Assembly (NCBI RefSeq): GCF_047495875.1
Contig: NC_092458.1
Location: 111,711,727-111,775,726 of the forward strand
Direction of reading: 5' to 3'
DNA: 64,000 nucleotides
From: Pithys albifrons albifrons
Taxonomy: Eukaryota; Chordata; Aves; Passeriformes; Thamnophilidae
Part shown: positions 13,592-24,412 of the stretch, piece by piece
Numbering within the stretch: position 1 is the stretch's first letter
Layout of the letters: each line of letters begins with the position of its first letter
Translations under genes and position numbers: made by a program
Notes under the pieces: model-generated
What the model saw: only the letters and a program-made list of their open reading frames with translations
Database searches by the model: none
Told to the model about the DNA's origin: nothing

Positions 13592-15060
13592 AGAATTAAA
13601 GCTGAATTGGAGGTGGATTATGAATTGGAGGTGGGAGGTCCCAGATGATTGGAGGTTGGCCAATGTCACCCCAATCCACAAAAAGGGCTGCAAGCAGGAC
13701 CCTGGCAACTACAGGCCTGTCAGCCTGACCTCCGTGCCTGGCAGGGTTATGGAGCAGTTCATCCTGAGTGCAATCACACAGCACCTTCAGGGTGGACAAG
13801 GGATTAGACCCAGCCAGCAGGGGTTTAGGAGGGGCAGGTCCTGTCTGACCAACCTGAGCTCTTTTTACGATCAGGTGACCCACCTGGTGGATGAGGGGAA
13901 GGCTGTGGATGTGTCTATCTGGACTTCAGCAAGGCCTTTGATACTGTCTCCCATAATATACTCCTGGAAAAGCTGGTAGCCCATGGCCTGGACAAGCGTA
14001 CCCTCTCCTGGATTAAGAGCTGGCTGGAGGGTCGGGCCCAGAGAGTGCTGGTGAATGGAGCTGCATCCAGCTGGCGGCCAGTCACCAGTGGTGTTCCCCA
14101 GGGGTCTGTGTTGGGTCCAGTCCTGTTTAACATCTTTATTGATGATTTAGATGAGGGGATTGAGTCCATCATCAGCAAATTTGCTGATGACACCAAGCTG
14201 GGAGGGAGTGTCAACCTGCTGGAAGGCAGGAGGGCTCTGCAGAGGGATCTGGATAGACTTGAGAGATGGGCTGATTCCAATGGGATGAAGTTCAACAAGG
14301 CCAAGTGCCGGGTCCTGCCCTTTGGCCACACCAACCCCCTGCAGCGCTCCAGGCTGGGCACAGAGTGGCTGGAGAGCAGCCAGGCAGAAAGGGACCTGGG
14401 GGTACTAATTGACAGGAAGCTCAACATGAGTCAACAGTGTGTCCAGGTGGCCAAGAAGGCCAAAGGGATCCTGTCCTGTATCAAAAATAGCATGGCCAGC
14501 AGGACCAGGGCAGTGATCCTTCCCCTGGACTCTGCGTTGGTGAGGCCACACCTTGAGTGTTGTGTTCAGTTCTGGGCCCCTCAGTTCAGAAAGGATATTG
14601 AGGTGCTGGAGCAAGTCCAAAGAAGAGCAACAAGGCTGGTGAAGGGACTGGAGCACAAGTGCTGTGGGGAGAGGCTGAGGGAGCTGGGGTTGTTTAGCCT
14701 GGAGAAGAGGAGGCTCAGAAGTGACCTCATCACTGTCTAGAACTACCTGAAGGGAAGTTCTAGCCAGGTGGGGGTTGGTCTCTTCTCCCAGGCACTCAGC
14801 AATAGGACAAGGGGACACAGGCTTAAGTTCTGCCAGGGGAAATTTAAGGTGGATATCAGAAAAAAATTCTTTGCAGAGAGAGTAATCAGGCATTAGAATG
14901 GGCTGCCCAGAGAGGTGGTGGATTCACCATCCCTAGAGATTTTTAAACTGAGATTGGACGTGGCACTGAGTGCCATGATCCAGTAAATGAACTAGAGTTG
15001 GACCAAGGGTTGGACTCGATGATCTTGGAGTTCTTTTCCAACCCAATCGATTCTATGATG
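13592..15060 (+). mobile_element. CR1: CR1 LINE, long 5'-truncated copy
   Basis: This is the best-preserved CR1 in the window. It begins inside the reverse-transcriptase region of ORF2 and runs to a 3' end of 'caacccaatcgattctatgatg'. The 3' UTR has the blocks 'cttctcccaggcactcagcaatagg', 'aattctttgcagagagagtaatcaggcatt' and 'ttggacttgatgatcttggag'-like sequence. The exact 5' boundary is uncertain. Homology is clear from about 13620, but an 8-base word (gactgact) occurs at 13584-13591 and again directly after the 3' end at 15061-15068, so the insertion may start at 13592. CR1 moves by target-primed reverse transcription and is usually 5' truncated, as here. Confidence 0.95.
13620..14740 (+). 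pseudogene. CR1 ORF2 reverse transcriptase remnant
   Basis: This is the reverse-transcriptase part of CR1 ORF2, the enzyme that copies CR1 RNA at the target site. An open frame from 13620 carries the VPDDWRLANVTPIHKKG and PGNYRPVSLTSVPG segments, typical of the CR1 fingers/palm. At about 13911-13919 one base is missing. The frame then shifts, and [10 protein letters not shown] (palm, first catalytic aspartate) reads on in the frame of the next long open stretch. That stretch has the VPQGSVLGP motif at about 14093-14119 and the catalytic FADD box at 14180-14191, with both aspartates intact. It ends at TAG 14738-14740 inside the conserved C-terminal region. The endonuclease domain and ORF1 are absent. 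It is a dead copy. The long minus-strand open frames across this region are antisense shadows. Confidence 0.93.
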
Positions 15061-18000
15061 GACTGACTTCCACTTAGTTTCCTGTCAGTGTTGCTTGAGG
15101 CAAGGGTTGAAGAAGTGGGTGCTTTTATTTCATCATTGCTGTTGGTTTGTTTTGGTGTTTGTAAACAGGAATTCATATAGTCTTAAAGACAGAGCTGTAG
15201 TGCCAATCAGTGAAGATCAAAAATACCTCCAACAGCAAACGGTCAAACCAAAAGAGATAGTGAACCAAATCCAGTGGAAATCAGCAAAATTGCTTCTGAG
15301 CAATGGTTTGTGAATATTCAACCCAGCTTTGCCTTTTCTGTCCCGAGTTTTCCAGCTGACTGTAAGGTCTGTACTCCAGCACTTCAGGGCTGGGGGTGCC
15401 ACTGAGCCATGCAAGTGTTTATGTACTAATATTCTAGGGACATTTTTTCTATTAGAACTAGTAATCCAAAGAAGAAAATTTTTGAGGGAGTCAATAGGGA
15501 GTCAGTAAAGGGTGAGAGACCAGCTGTTGATGATTAGATAAGCATAATTGTTTTGGGGGAATATTATTTACTTTACACCATGACCAGAACCACAGAATAT
15601 GTCTGTTACCAAGATACTGTCTCTCAGTTGAGAGAAAAAGCTGTATTTCAGAAAAGAAATGCTGAGCTCAGTCTCATCTTGCTTTTCAAAATGTAGTCAT
15701 AGGCTAACCACAATATTCTGTGTATTTGGTTAGTTGCTTTCTGCTTAATTTATTATGGGTTGTATTTTCTTAAATTGTGTGGGGACCTAAATTTGCAGAC
15801 ATGTTGGGATGAGTTCATAAACCTTGAGGATTGTATCCCTACTGATACTGAGTCTCTGAAGTTGTAGTATTCTTTATTCTTTTCCTATATTGCCGTTCAG
15901 TGATCCTCTGTGCTGCTAAAGCACTTCCAAAACTCATTGCAGCCATGTCTTTGTTTTAATGATAGGTGAAATGATCCTTGCCTGCAGTTTGTTAAACGCT
16001 TTGACATCTTTTTGATTTAAAGGAGTTATAAAAATGTAAGACCATTTTGTGGTTTTAGATTCCCAAACATCTCCTACATGTATTTGAATATTGATAAACT
16101 CATGGCTTAAAAATGCTGTGATTGCAACTTCAGAAATTTCTTCTGTTCCAGTTTGTTTATCCAAAGCTTGTTTAACATTAAATATTTAGCAAATTTCTTT
16201 CTTCAGATCAGCATACTCATTAATAACTTAAAATATAAACCATCATACATTAAACATGCAAATCAGACTTTTTATTCAAACTGGATCCTCAGTCTTCTAC
16301 ACATAGTTATGGTAAATAGCACCTTTTGCAGTGAGTCATAGCACTGTTTCTGTCAAAAATCACTCCCTGAGCAACAAGCAAGGCAGAGCAAGGCAGCAGT
16401 CTGGCTGTGTCTTTGGCCAGTGCCAACTGCCTGTCACAACACACCTTTAAACCTTTGACCTCTGTCTTCCAGTTACCAGGCTCTGGCAATATTTTATACT
16501 TAACTCACTTCAGGGTGTCTTTCCATGGGGACAGTGTCAGACTTTTTTTCTCTGTGTGGGGGGTTTTTTGACAGCTTGATCTATGGCATTTTCACCAAAT
16601 TATTGCTACAAAACAGCTTGTCCATTTTGGGAATACTGGAATCTGAAGACCAGCTGGCTGGTCCAAGCCATACTTTAGTGAGATAAAGTGATGCTGGAAC
16701 ATGTAGATGTTTGGGAGTAGGAGACCTATGTTGTGATGTTGGCACACAGCATATAGGAGCATGTAAGACAAACTGATATCATATCTTAGTCATTGGCACA
16801 AAAAAGAGACTCTGGAGAATTCCTAGATAGAAGATATCAGACTTGTATGGAACTTAAAATGTTCATGGTGAAATATAAGCAAAACCAAACTCTACAGACT
16901 ATTTCCTTTGAGTGAAGCATCTGTAATGGGTTTTGGAGGAGCATTCCCAAGGGAATTGTGAAGGATTGGTCAAGACTACAGGAACTATTGAACGCTTGGG
17001 GGACTTGGAATTTGATGAAAACAGGAATAGAGGCTGAATGGTGTTGATTTTTGAAATTAGCTACTATTTTGTATAAACAAAGTAGAACCTGGAAATAGTA
17101 AGTAATTCCATCCAAGTCTATTAAATTAAAAGTAATTAATCTTTTTAGGGGAAAAGGAATTACAAAGAAGCAGTTAATGCATCCTGCCACCTCAACTTGT
17201 TTTAGCACGGAGGGATACTGAGGAAATTCATTACCTAGTCCTAAAACGAGCGAGCTGCTTTATTCAAATTGAGAGCATTTTTTGTTTGCCTTCCTAAGCC
17301 CTATCATAATGCTGAGTTTTCTGATCACATCACAGCAGGATTTAACAATCGTGCTGCTCCTCTGTCTTCAGCACAGCCTCTCTGCTTGTATGCACTGCCA
17401 GCATGCCAATGGTGAGAACTCAGCAACTGCTTACATTATATGACTTAGAAAAAAAAAAGTAATTTCACACCTACACATTTTTAATTAAGATGAAAAAATT
17501 CTCTTTAAGGATTTTTAAAGAAGAATTACATTAAAAGACTAAGATGATTTGAGTATGTGGGTATGTCATTCTGAAAATGACAAGCTTTTAATATTTGTTT
17601 TGGCTGAGTCTCTGCTATTTGATAAAATCCTTGTTTGCCGTAAAGAATTTCATCAGCTTTAGCCAATGCTGCATCATACTCCTATTACAAATTATGTTTA
17701 AACTTTGAGGGCCCAGGCTGTAAGACTGTGAGATGGAAAGACTCATACAAGGAAGGAAAATATAAGCAGGACATGGACTGTGTCAGATTCTACATAGCAT
17801 TTTAATTCAAATGTATTTTCTGGGAATCGGTAATCTTATTTTGACTCTGGCATGATATTGGTAAATAGCCTGTAAATTCTGAAAACTCTACAGTCTGTCA
17901 TATGGTGGCTTAATTTATATCTGAGCTCTTCATTTTAAGCATATATAGGTCTTAACTGGTTATTCTCCTTATTTCTAGGTTTCATACTGGTGTTATTTAT

Positions 18001-21000
18001 TAAAACAGAAAGGATCTGAACATTGCCCTTCAGCTTTCACAGCATTTGGCTAAATGGCTTTCTCACTGCAGGTTGCCTTTTCTTTTAAGCTATTTGTATT
18101 GCATCTGAGTATAGAAATTGTTTAGTGCACTACAATCAAGTGAAAACTGCTGTTTTCCTTAATTCTTTATTTTCCTTTCATCCTAAATGATTACCACCTC
18201 ACTCAGAATTTATCAGCACTGCTCTGTGCACTGGACTGTGTGACCTAAATTTTATGACCTTGCGTCCAAAATCTAATTCTGTGGTACAAACTCATATTTC
18301 TTTGTTGATCTTTTAAAGACATTTTCCTCATTAGCATGGCAGGAAAGCATGTGGAAGCCAAGCGAAACAATATGCAATTTTGCATTACACTCAAATTCCT
18401 TGCTGCAGTGCACTCAACTAACCTTCTATTAAAATTGTATTTTCCCCCATATCCTTGCTTTCTCTTTTGCAAACAAATAATCTGTCAGTTCTAAGGAGTT
18501 ATTTATTTTGCCCATCTTTGATTATTCCTGTTAGATGCCAGGCTTCAATTTGTCCATTTTTGTGTGGCTACTCAGATAACCACAGTAGCATTAAAACCTT
18601 TCCAGTACTTTAAAAATACCAGTAACTGTGTTTCCACTGCAAGGGTATCTTTATTTAAAATTGCATTAGCAAGAAAGTACAAACAATAACAAAATAAAGC
18701 TAACTCTCAGTTGTGCAGAAATCAGATAAGTGGTTGTTGAGTAGCAGCTTTTTTCCCCCCACAGAAGTTCAAAAATTTATATTATTTTAATAAATGTGAA
18801 ACTGTGGACCTCTTCCAGGCATTTGTATATCCATTCTTAGGCAATTTGCATGTAGCTGTCAATGCAATTTTATTTGACCATGTCACATCTTAATAGACAC
18901 ACAGATTCTTATGGGTCACTTCCAAAGCTGTGTGAAAAATATCCCTCCAGATGGAGCTAGGATCATCAGCTGAACAACTGTAGATACAAATTTAAGATGT
19001 TCTTTAAAATCATACCTTCTAAACCACATCCAGTCATGAAAAATAGGTTTTGTACTTCAATTTATGTAGTAAAATTTTGAAACAAGCAAACAAACAAAAA
19101 AAGAATTATGGACATCTAAAGGATTTTACTATGATGCATGATGTAAACTTGGGCCGATATATATTCATTTTGACTTGCTGGAGAAAACACTTCTTATATT
19201 CAAAGCCGATATAGATGACACAACACCTTCAAAAACACTGAACTGGAAAAAAGTATTGTTTCCCGTTCTTGTATTCATCTCAAAGGTATTGTCTGACCCT
19301 GGAACACAGCAGGTAAGCTGAGTCCAAGTTTTTTCCACAGTTTACAGAAACAAGATACCTTGAGGTTTTTGCTCTCATTCTTGCTCTACTTGTTTTGTGG
19401 TACATACACTACATGTTAAGTGAGTAACTGGAAAAATTATTGGTGTTAGAGCTGTTTGGGTGAAGGGAGGTGAACACACTGACAGTGAAAGTACCTGGTG
19501 GTTACATGTTTCCATGTCTTTTGTTACGAAGAATTGGCATATCCTGAGGCTTTGTGCAAGGTAATGTGGTCCTTTTCTAGACTGTACAAGAGAAGAGCAG
19601 TTTTATGGAGTTAGAAAGTCAGGGAATCCTAAAACACAGCCCCTTTTTTCCCCCTTTGTTTGCTGTTATTAAAATATGTTCAGCTTTACTAGCATCAGAG
19701 AAACTTTTCACTGTTCACAGTTTATTCAGCACACAATAATGCACTTGATTAAGTATGTAACCTCCTGTTAAATTCGTTGACTCTTTCTGAGTTCAGGAGG
19801 GTTGACTTGTGTGCATGCTGAACTGGACACCTTTGTTTTGTGGGTTTTGGGGATTTTTACTAGCTGAGAAGTTCAGCATCCCAGGGTTTCCTGCTGTCTC
19901 TCAGAAGTGACAAAATCTCCCACATGTTCTTTGTCAAATGAGGCCTGTGAGGCCTCAGTTCCCATGATCTCTCTTCCCAGAAATGACGCTCCAATATCTT
20001 GCATCCCAGCCAAGCAGTACATACCCCTACAGTGGCCAATGCAAGAACTGGTCTAGCTGAAACATGCAGGTTATTAATTCAAAGATCCACAACATCATTT
20101 CAGCCTTAAAAATGCAAATACCTTAGTTTTGAAATAATTGCCTACAGAAGCATTCAAAGCATAAATAATAATGAGAAAATATGCAGTATTTGCTATGGCA
20201 ACGTGAGTTCAAAAAGCCAGCACTACCGTAATAATGCCTCTGATGATAAAAATGTGGAATTGCTCTGGAAGGCAAGTGTCTCAGCACTGCTTAGAAGTTG
20301 ATGCAGACTTCCCCCAGGTCCCACTGTTGCACCTTAAACAAGGTTATTTGTGTGTTTCTGGTTTCTTGCATAATTCAAAATATCTGAAATGTTGTTAAAG
20401 AAGCCTATAAAAGAAGTTTAGGATTGGTTTGGTTGGTTGTTGGGGTTTTTTTTCCTTACCATGAAAACCAAATACCTGAGTTGCATGCTTTAAAATACAG
20501 AAGGAAAGAGAGATTTTAGGATGCAGAAGATACTGTGATATAATATTGAAGAACTACAGATAGTGAGAACCAAAGCAGCGCAGTCTTATCCACAATGAAA
20601 TGTAGGTAACTGCCCTTGAAACAAATCCATTTTGATTTGGTGGAAACTGATGGGTTTTCTTTAAGAACCTAGAATTGAATCAACTTGTGTACAGTTTGGA
20701 GAAGCAAGTTATCAGAACTTGGGCATGAACTGTGGAATGAAGTTGATCACAAGGAATATAAACCCTTTATTGTGTTTGCTTTTCTGTTCTGTGGTTGAAA
20801 GAAAGAATTTAGTTGCCTGTACATAAAATTCGGTACCAGTGTTACATTCCCAGAAGGAACTCTTTGTAAATGTTTTTATATGTCTGTGTAGAAATCAAAG
20901 GCCAAAGTACATCAGAAGCTTCTGATGTGCCTTTCATAACTTCTAGGGCCACAGTGTCTTGAGTGACAATAAAAAATATTACAAAAAAATTACAAAACCA

Positions 21001-23124
21001 GTTAACATCAGATCAAGATTTTGTGTTGCAAAAAAAGACGGTTGAACAAGTCAGATCATGCTGATACCTGAATGATCACAACCTCAGTTGTGTTGCCTAG
21101 CGTTGCATTTCAGTAAGATTTGAAAATGTATTGTCAGAACCCATCTGCTTCCACAGATAATGTGGTTAACATGTTGACTGCAATTAAAGAAGCAGAACTG
21201 TCCTCTCAGATGCTTTACATACTCCTGGTTCAGTCATTGAAAAGGTCTAAATATGCACCAAGTAAACAGTGTCTACATCATTTTTCCAAAGCATCCACAC
21301 AGCAAGAACTGTGCTGGAAAAAAACCCATCAGTTTTGGTTGGCTGTTTCCCAATGTAAATTAATAACAGATGTTCTAACAAAGTTATGACATGTTATCTA
21401 GATAGTTAGAGCAACAATCCGCTATTAGTGTCATTTTATTGTCAAAACAGGTCTGGAGAAAGGGATAAGACCTCATGACTTTTTTGGAGGTGATTTGACA
21501 GAAGTTGAAAGTGTCATCAACAATTCTAGAGCCCATATAGCCTGTCATTACAGTTCCCTGTGAGAAAGACATGCCTACAGTTTTGGGGATCATTACAAAA
21601 TGATGCATATGTTACTGAAGTCACCAAGCCTGGATTGGCAGCTCATTGGTAACAACAGTGAAAACTTCATAGTGGCTAAACATCTAGATATTGTGAGGTT
21701 TATTCTTTTGTTTCTTTGGGGACATGCCCCCCACAGGGTAGTGATAGGGAGAAAAAGATGTTCATGGTTTGCAGAAGGCTGTGTATTTGTTTCCAGATGC
21801 AAGATCTGTTCCCACGAGGAAGCCCAGAAAATTAAGATTTATAGTAGATCCTGTAATTCTAGGTCTATAATATGGCATGGACAGTGAGTCACACAAGTAG
21901 GGGCTAGCAGCACTTCTGATAAATCTTTAGAAGGCAAATTCTTGTAATTTACCCCCCACCTGTGAAGTCCTCAAGTGCAAGGATTTGAAAATGTGTGCTT
22001 GAGAAATTATTAGTGGGTGTTCTGGTACAAATCAAGAGGATATTAAATATGCTCGTGTATGAGATTATCAGCTGAAAATTGAAGACAGTAAAATGTGATT
22101 CCCCCATGTGGTTGAAGCTGTGCAAAACCAGGTAATCATTACTGTCAGCACCAGCAGAGGAATACCCGACAATACCCAGCAATTTTGCATAGTTAGTGAA
22201 AGAATGTGCTCAGCTGCTTGTGATATTATCAGTTTCAGCAGTCTGTCCCTCTGGGGAGTATGTCAGTCAACTCATTATCCTTAAAAGAAAGAATCAGAGT
22301 AAAAAGTTTGAAACATGGATTCTGCTACCCTGAATTTACAGAGTTTTTGACGTGGTCCTTGTTCAGTAAAAAGAATTTGTTTTTGTTGGAGCCAGTTTAA
22401 TTTTGAAACTATTCCAAATATCGTGTTTTCTACAGGGGCACATAATTTATTGCAATATGTACAGTATTGTTGGGGATGCTTTTTTCCATTCCTGTTTGAT
22501 AATTGCCTTAAATAAGCTGTAAAATTCACAACACTTTAAGGAGGCAGTGACTGTTTTTAAAATGGGCTGTCTGAAGCACAGTTAAGAGATGTGGCCATTA
22601 ATCAGAACTATCATGGAATGGTAGAGGCTGGTGATAACCAAAAGTAAAAAAAAATTGGAATATGTGGTATATACAATTGTATGTGTATGTGTCTTAAAGA
22701 CTTTGTTTGATAAACTTTCAAGTTGAGCTCTAAAACTCCAAGATTAGGATACTTCTAAATGTGATAGCTGAGATCAAAGAGAAAATCACAATGTTATATA
22801 TACAAAAGCACTCATATCTCTAGAATACATTACTCAGTCATGGTAAGCAAGCCACTTTAGATTTCATGATTACTTGAAAAACACTTTGTGGCTTGCACAC
22901 TGCAGAAATGGTACTTAAGATATGCTGTCATTTATGTATTGTAGGAAACAAGCTAGGAATTGCATAAAAGTCTTACATCTGTTGCACAGGAAATCAGCTA
23001 GAAGTCTTAACAGTAAAGATTGAATTAATATGTCAAAGGCAGCTTTGTTCAAAGATCATTTAAGGGTTTTGTTTTCAACTTCACAAAATATACTTATGAT
23101 GGTCATCATGCCTTTGGAACAGTT
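15061..23124. other. Unique sequence, no supportable gene
   Basis: About 8 kb of AT-rich unique DNA. Open frames reach 123 residues (minus strand, 16837-17208) without any recognisable domain. Features seen are a T/G-rich patch near 20420-20455 and a perfect 20-base palindrome at 20909-20928 (listed separately). I see no CR1, LTR or RNA gene in this stretch. Confidence 0.6.
20907..20930. repeat. Near-perfect palindrome, 24 bases
   Basis: The core 20909-20928 (acatcagaag/cttctgatgt) is perfectly self-complementary with no spacer and is centred on AAGCTT. One T:G pair then a matched G:C pair extend it to 24 bases. The role is unknown. It could form a hairpin in RNA or a small cruciform, or be chance in 64 kb, although 20 perfect bases without a spacer is uncommon. 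Confidence 0.9.
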
Positions 23125-23430
23125 TCCTCTCCAGCTTCTTTGTAGAACTACCTTAGGTTCTGCAAGGCAGCAACAAGGATTCCCCAGAGCCTTCTCATCT
23201 CCATGATGAATAGCCCCATGTCTCTCATCCTGTCATCATGGGAGAGGTGCCTCTCTGGTCATCTTTTTGGACCTCCTCTGGTCTGACTGCAGCAGGTCCA
23301 CAGCTCTCTTAGGTTGGGCCCCAGAGCTGGATGCTCCTTCATCTACTGTCCACACTGCTTTCTATGCAGTCCAGGATATGGTTGGCCTTCTGAGCTGCAA
23401 ACATAGATTGTCAGGTCATGTTGAGCTTCT
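23125..23430 (-). mobile_element. CR1: Old CR1 LINE, part 1 (split by nested insertion)
   Basis: On the plus strand this is reverse-complement CR1: 'agccttctcatctccatgatgaatagcccc', 'catgggagaggtgcctctctggtcatc', 'ctcctctggtctgactgcagcaggtcc', 'gggccccagagctgga' and 'ccaggatatggttggccttctgagctgc', up to 'atgttgagcttct'. These encode the C-terminal region of CR1 ORF2 antisense to the window. The 3' terminus of the element is missing on the left side, which points to a later deletion or a boundary too decayed to see. The element is interrupted at 23430 and continues at 24235. Confidence 0.9.
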
Positions 23431-24234
23431 GGGCTAATTCCAATGGAATGAAGTTCAACAAGGCCAGGTGCAGGTCCTGCCCTTTGGCCACAACAACCCC
23501 CTGCAGCGCTCCAGGCTGGGCACAGAGTGGCTGGAGAGCAGCCAGGCAGAAAGGGACCTGGGGGGACTGAGTGACAGGAAGCTCAGCATGAGACAACAGT
23601 GTGCCCAGGTGGCCAAGAAGGCCAATGGGATCCTGGCCTGGATCAAAACTAGCATGGCCAGCAGGCCCCGGCGCAGTGATCCTTCCCCTGGACTCTGCAT
23701 TGAGGAGGCCACACCTTGAGTACTGTGTTCAGTTCTGGGCCCCTCAGTTCAGGAAAGATATTGAGGGGCTGGAGTGGGTCCAGAGAAGAGCAACAAGGCT
23801 GGTGAAGGGACTGGAGCACAAGTCCTATGGGGAGAGGCTGAGGGAGCTGGGGTTGTTTAGCCTGGAGAAGAGGAGGCTCTGAGGTGACCTCATCACTGTC
23901 TAGAACTACCTGAAGGGAAGTTCTGGCCAGGTGGGGGTTGGTCTCTTCTCCCAGGCACTCAGCAATAGGACAAGGAGGCACGGGCTCAAGCTCTGCCAGG
24001 GGAAATTTAAGGTGGAGATTAGAAAATAATTCTTTGCAGAGAGAGTAATCAGGCATTGGAATGGCCTGCACAGAGAGGGGGTGGATTCCCCATCCCCGGA
24101 GCATTTTAAACTGAGATTGGCTGTGGCACTGAGTGCCATGATCTGGTAAAGGGACTGGAGTTGGACCAAGGGTTGGACTTGATGATCTTGGAGGTCTTTT
24201 CCAACCCAAGCAGTTCTATGATTCTATGATTCTT
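23431..24234 (+). mobile_element. CR1: Young CR1 LINE inserted inside an older CR1
   Basis: This 5'-truncated plus-strand CR1 starts abruptly at 'gggctaattccaatgg', matching position 14268 of the copy at 13592 just after the FADD box, and ends at 'gcagttctatgattctatgattct'. It is closely similar to the 13592 copy along its whole length, including the 'aactacctgaagggaagttct' and 'cactcagcaataggacaagg' blocks, so both belong to one subfamily. It lies in opposite orientation to its host element. The boundary word (t)tct is found on both sides, so any target-site duplication is only about 3-5 bases. Confidence 0.94.
23432..23882 (+). pseudogene. CR1 ORF2 C-terminal remnant
   Basis: This is the reverse-transcriptase thumb and C-terminal part of CR1 ORF2, homologous to 14269-14720 of the other copy. 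Segments such as [21 protein letters not shown] and [20 protein letters not shown] are readable. The frame is broken by a missing base near 23470, an extra base near 23668-23672 (in the 'aggccccggcgcag' stretch) and a TGA at about 23880-23882. The catalytic palm is not included because the copy is 5' truncated after it. It is non-functional. Confidence 0.88.
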
Positions 24235-24412
24235 CTCAGTCAAGAACCCTTAGTCCTTTTCCTCAGGGATGCTCTGAATCCACTCTCTGCCCAGAGTGCA
24301 TTTGTGTTTGGGATTGCCCCAACCCAGGTGTAGGACTTTGCCCTTGGCCTTGGCGAAATTCATGAGGCCCACAGCTTGTGCCTAACAGTCTGTCTGGATG
24401 GCAGAGTGTTAA
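24235..24412 (-). mobile_element. CR1: Old CR1 LINE, part 2 (after nested insertion)
   Basis: This continues the older minus-strand CR1 from 23430. The plus strand reads 'agtccttttcctcaggga', 'gctctgaatccactctctgcccag', 'tttgtgtttgggattgccccaacccaggtgtaggactttgc' and 'cttggccttggcgaaattcatgaggcc', ending near 'gtctggatggcagag' at about 24408. The blocks follow in the correct CR1 order from part 1, so the two pieces were one element before the insertion. Confidence 0.9.

Noticed and set aside
13915..14427. 170-codon minus-strand open frame, with similar antisense frames at 14405-14893 and 23649-24209
   Set aside because: They lie antisense to CR1 ORF2 and its 3' UTR. The same antisense frame appears in both CR1 copies, so it is a by-product of CR1 base composition, not a gene.
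22606..22640. 'atcatggaatggtagaggctgg', considered as a minus-strand CR1 tip
   Set aside because: Only about 15 bases resemble the CR1 terminus, and the following bases do not continue the CR1 blocks.
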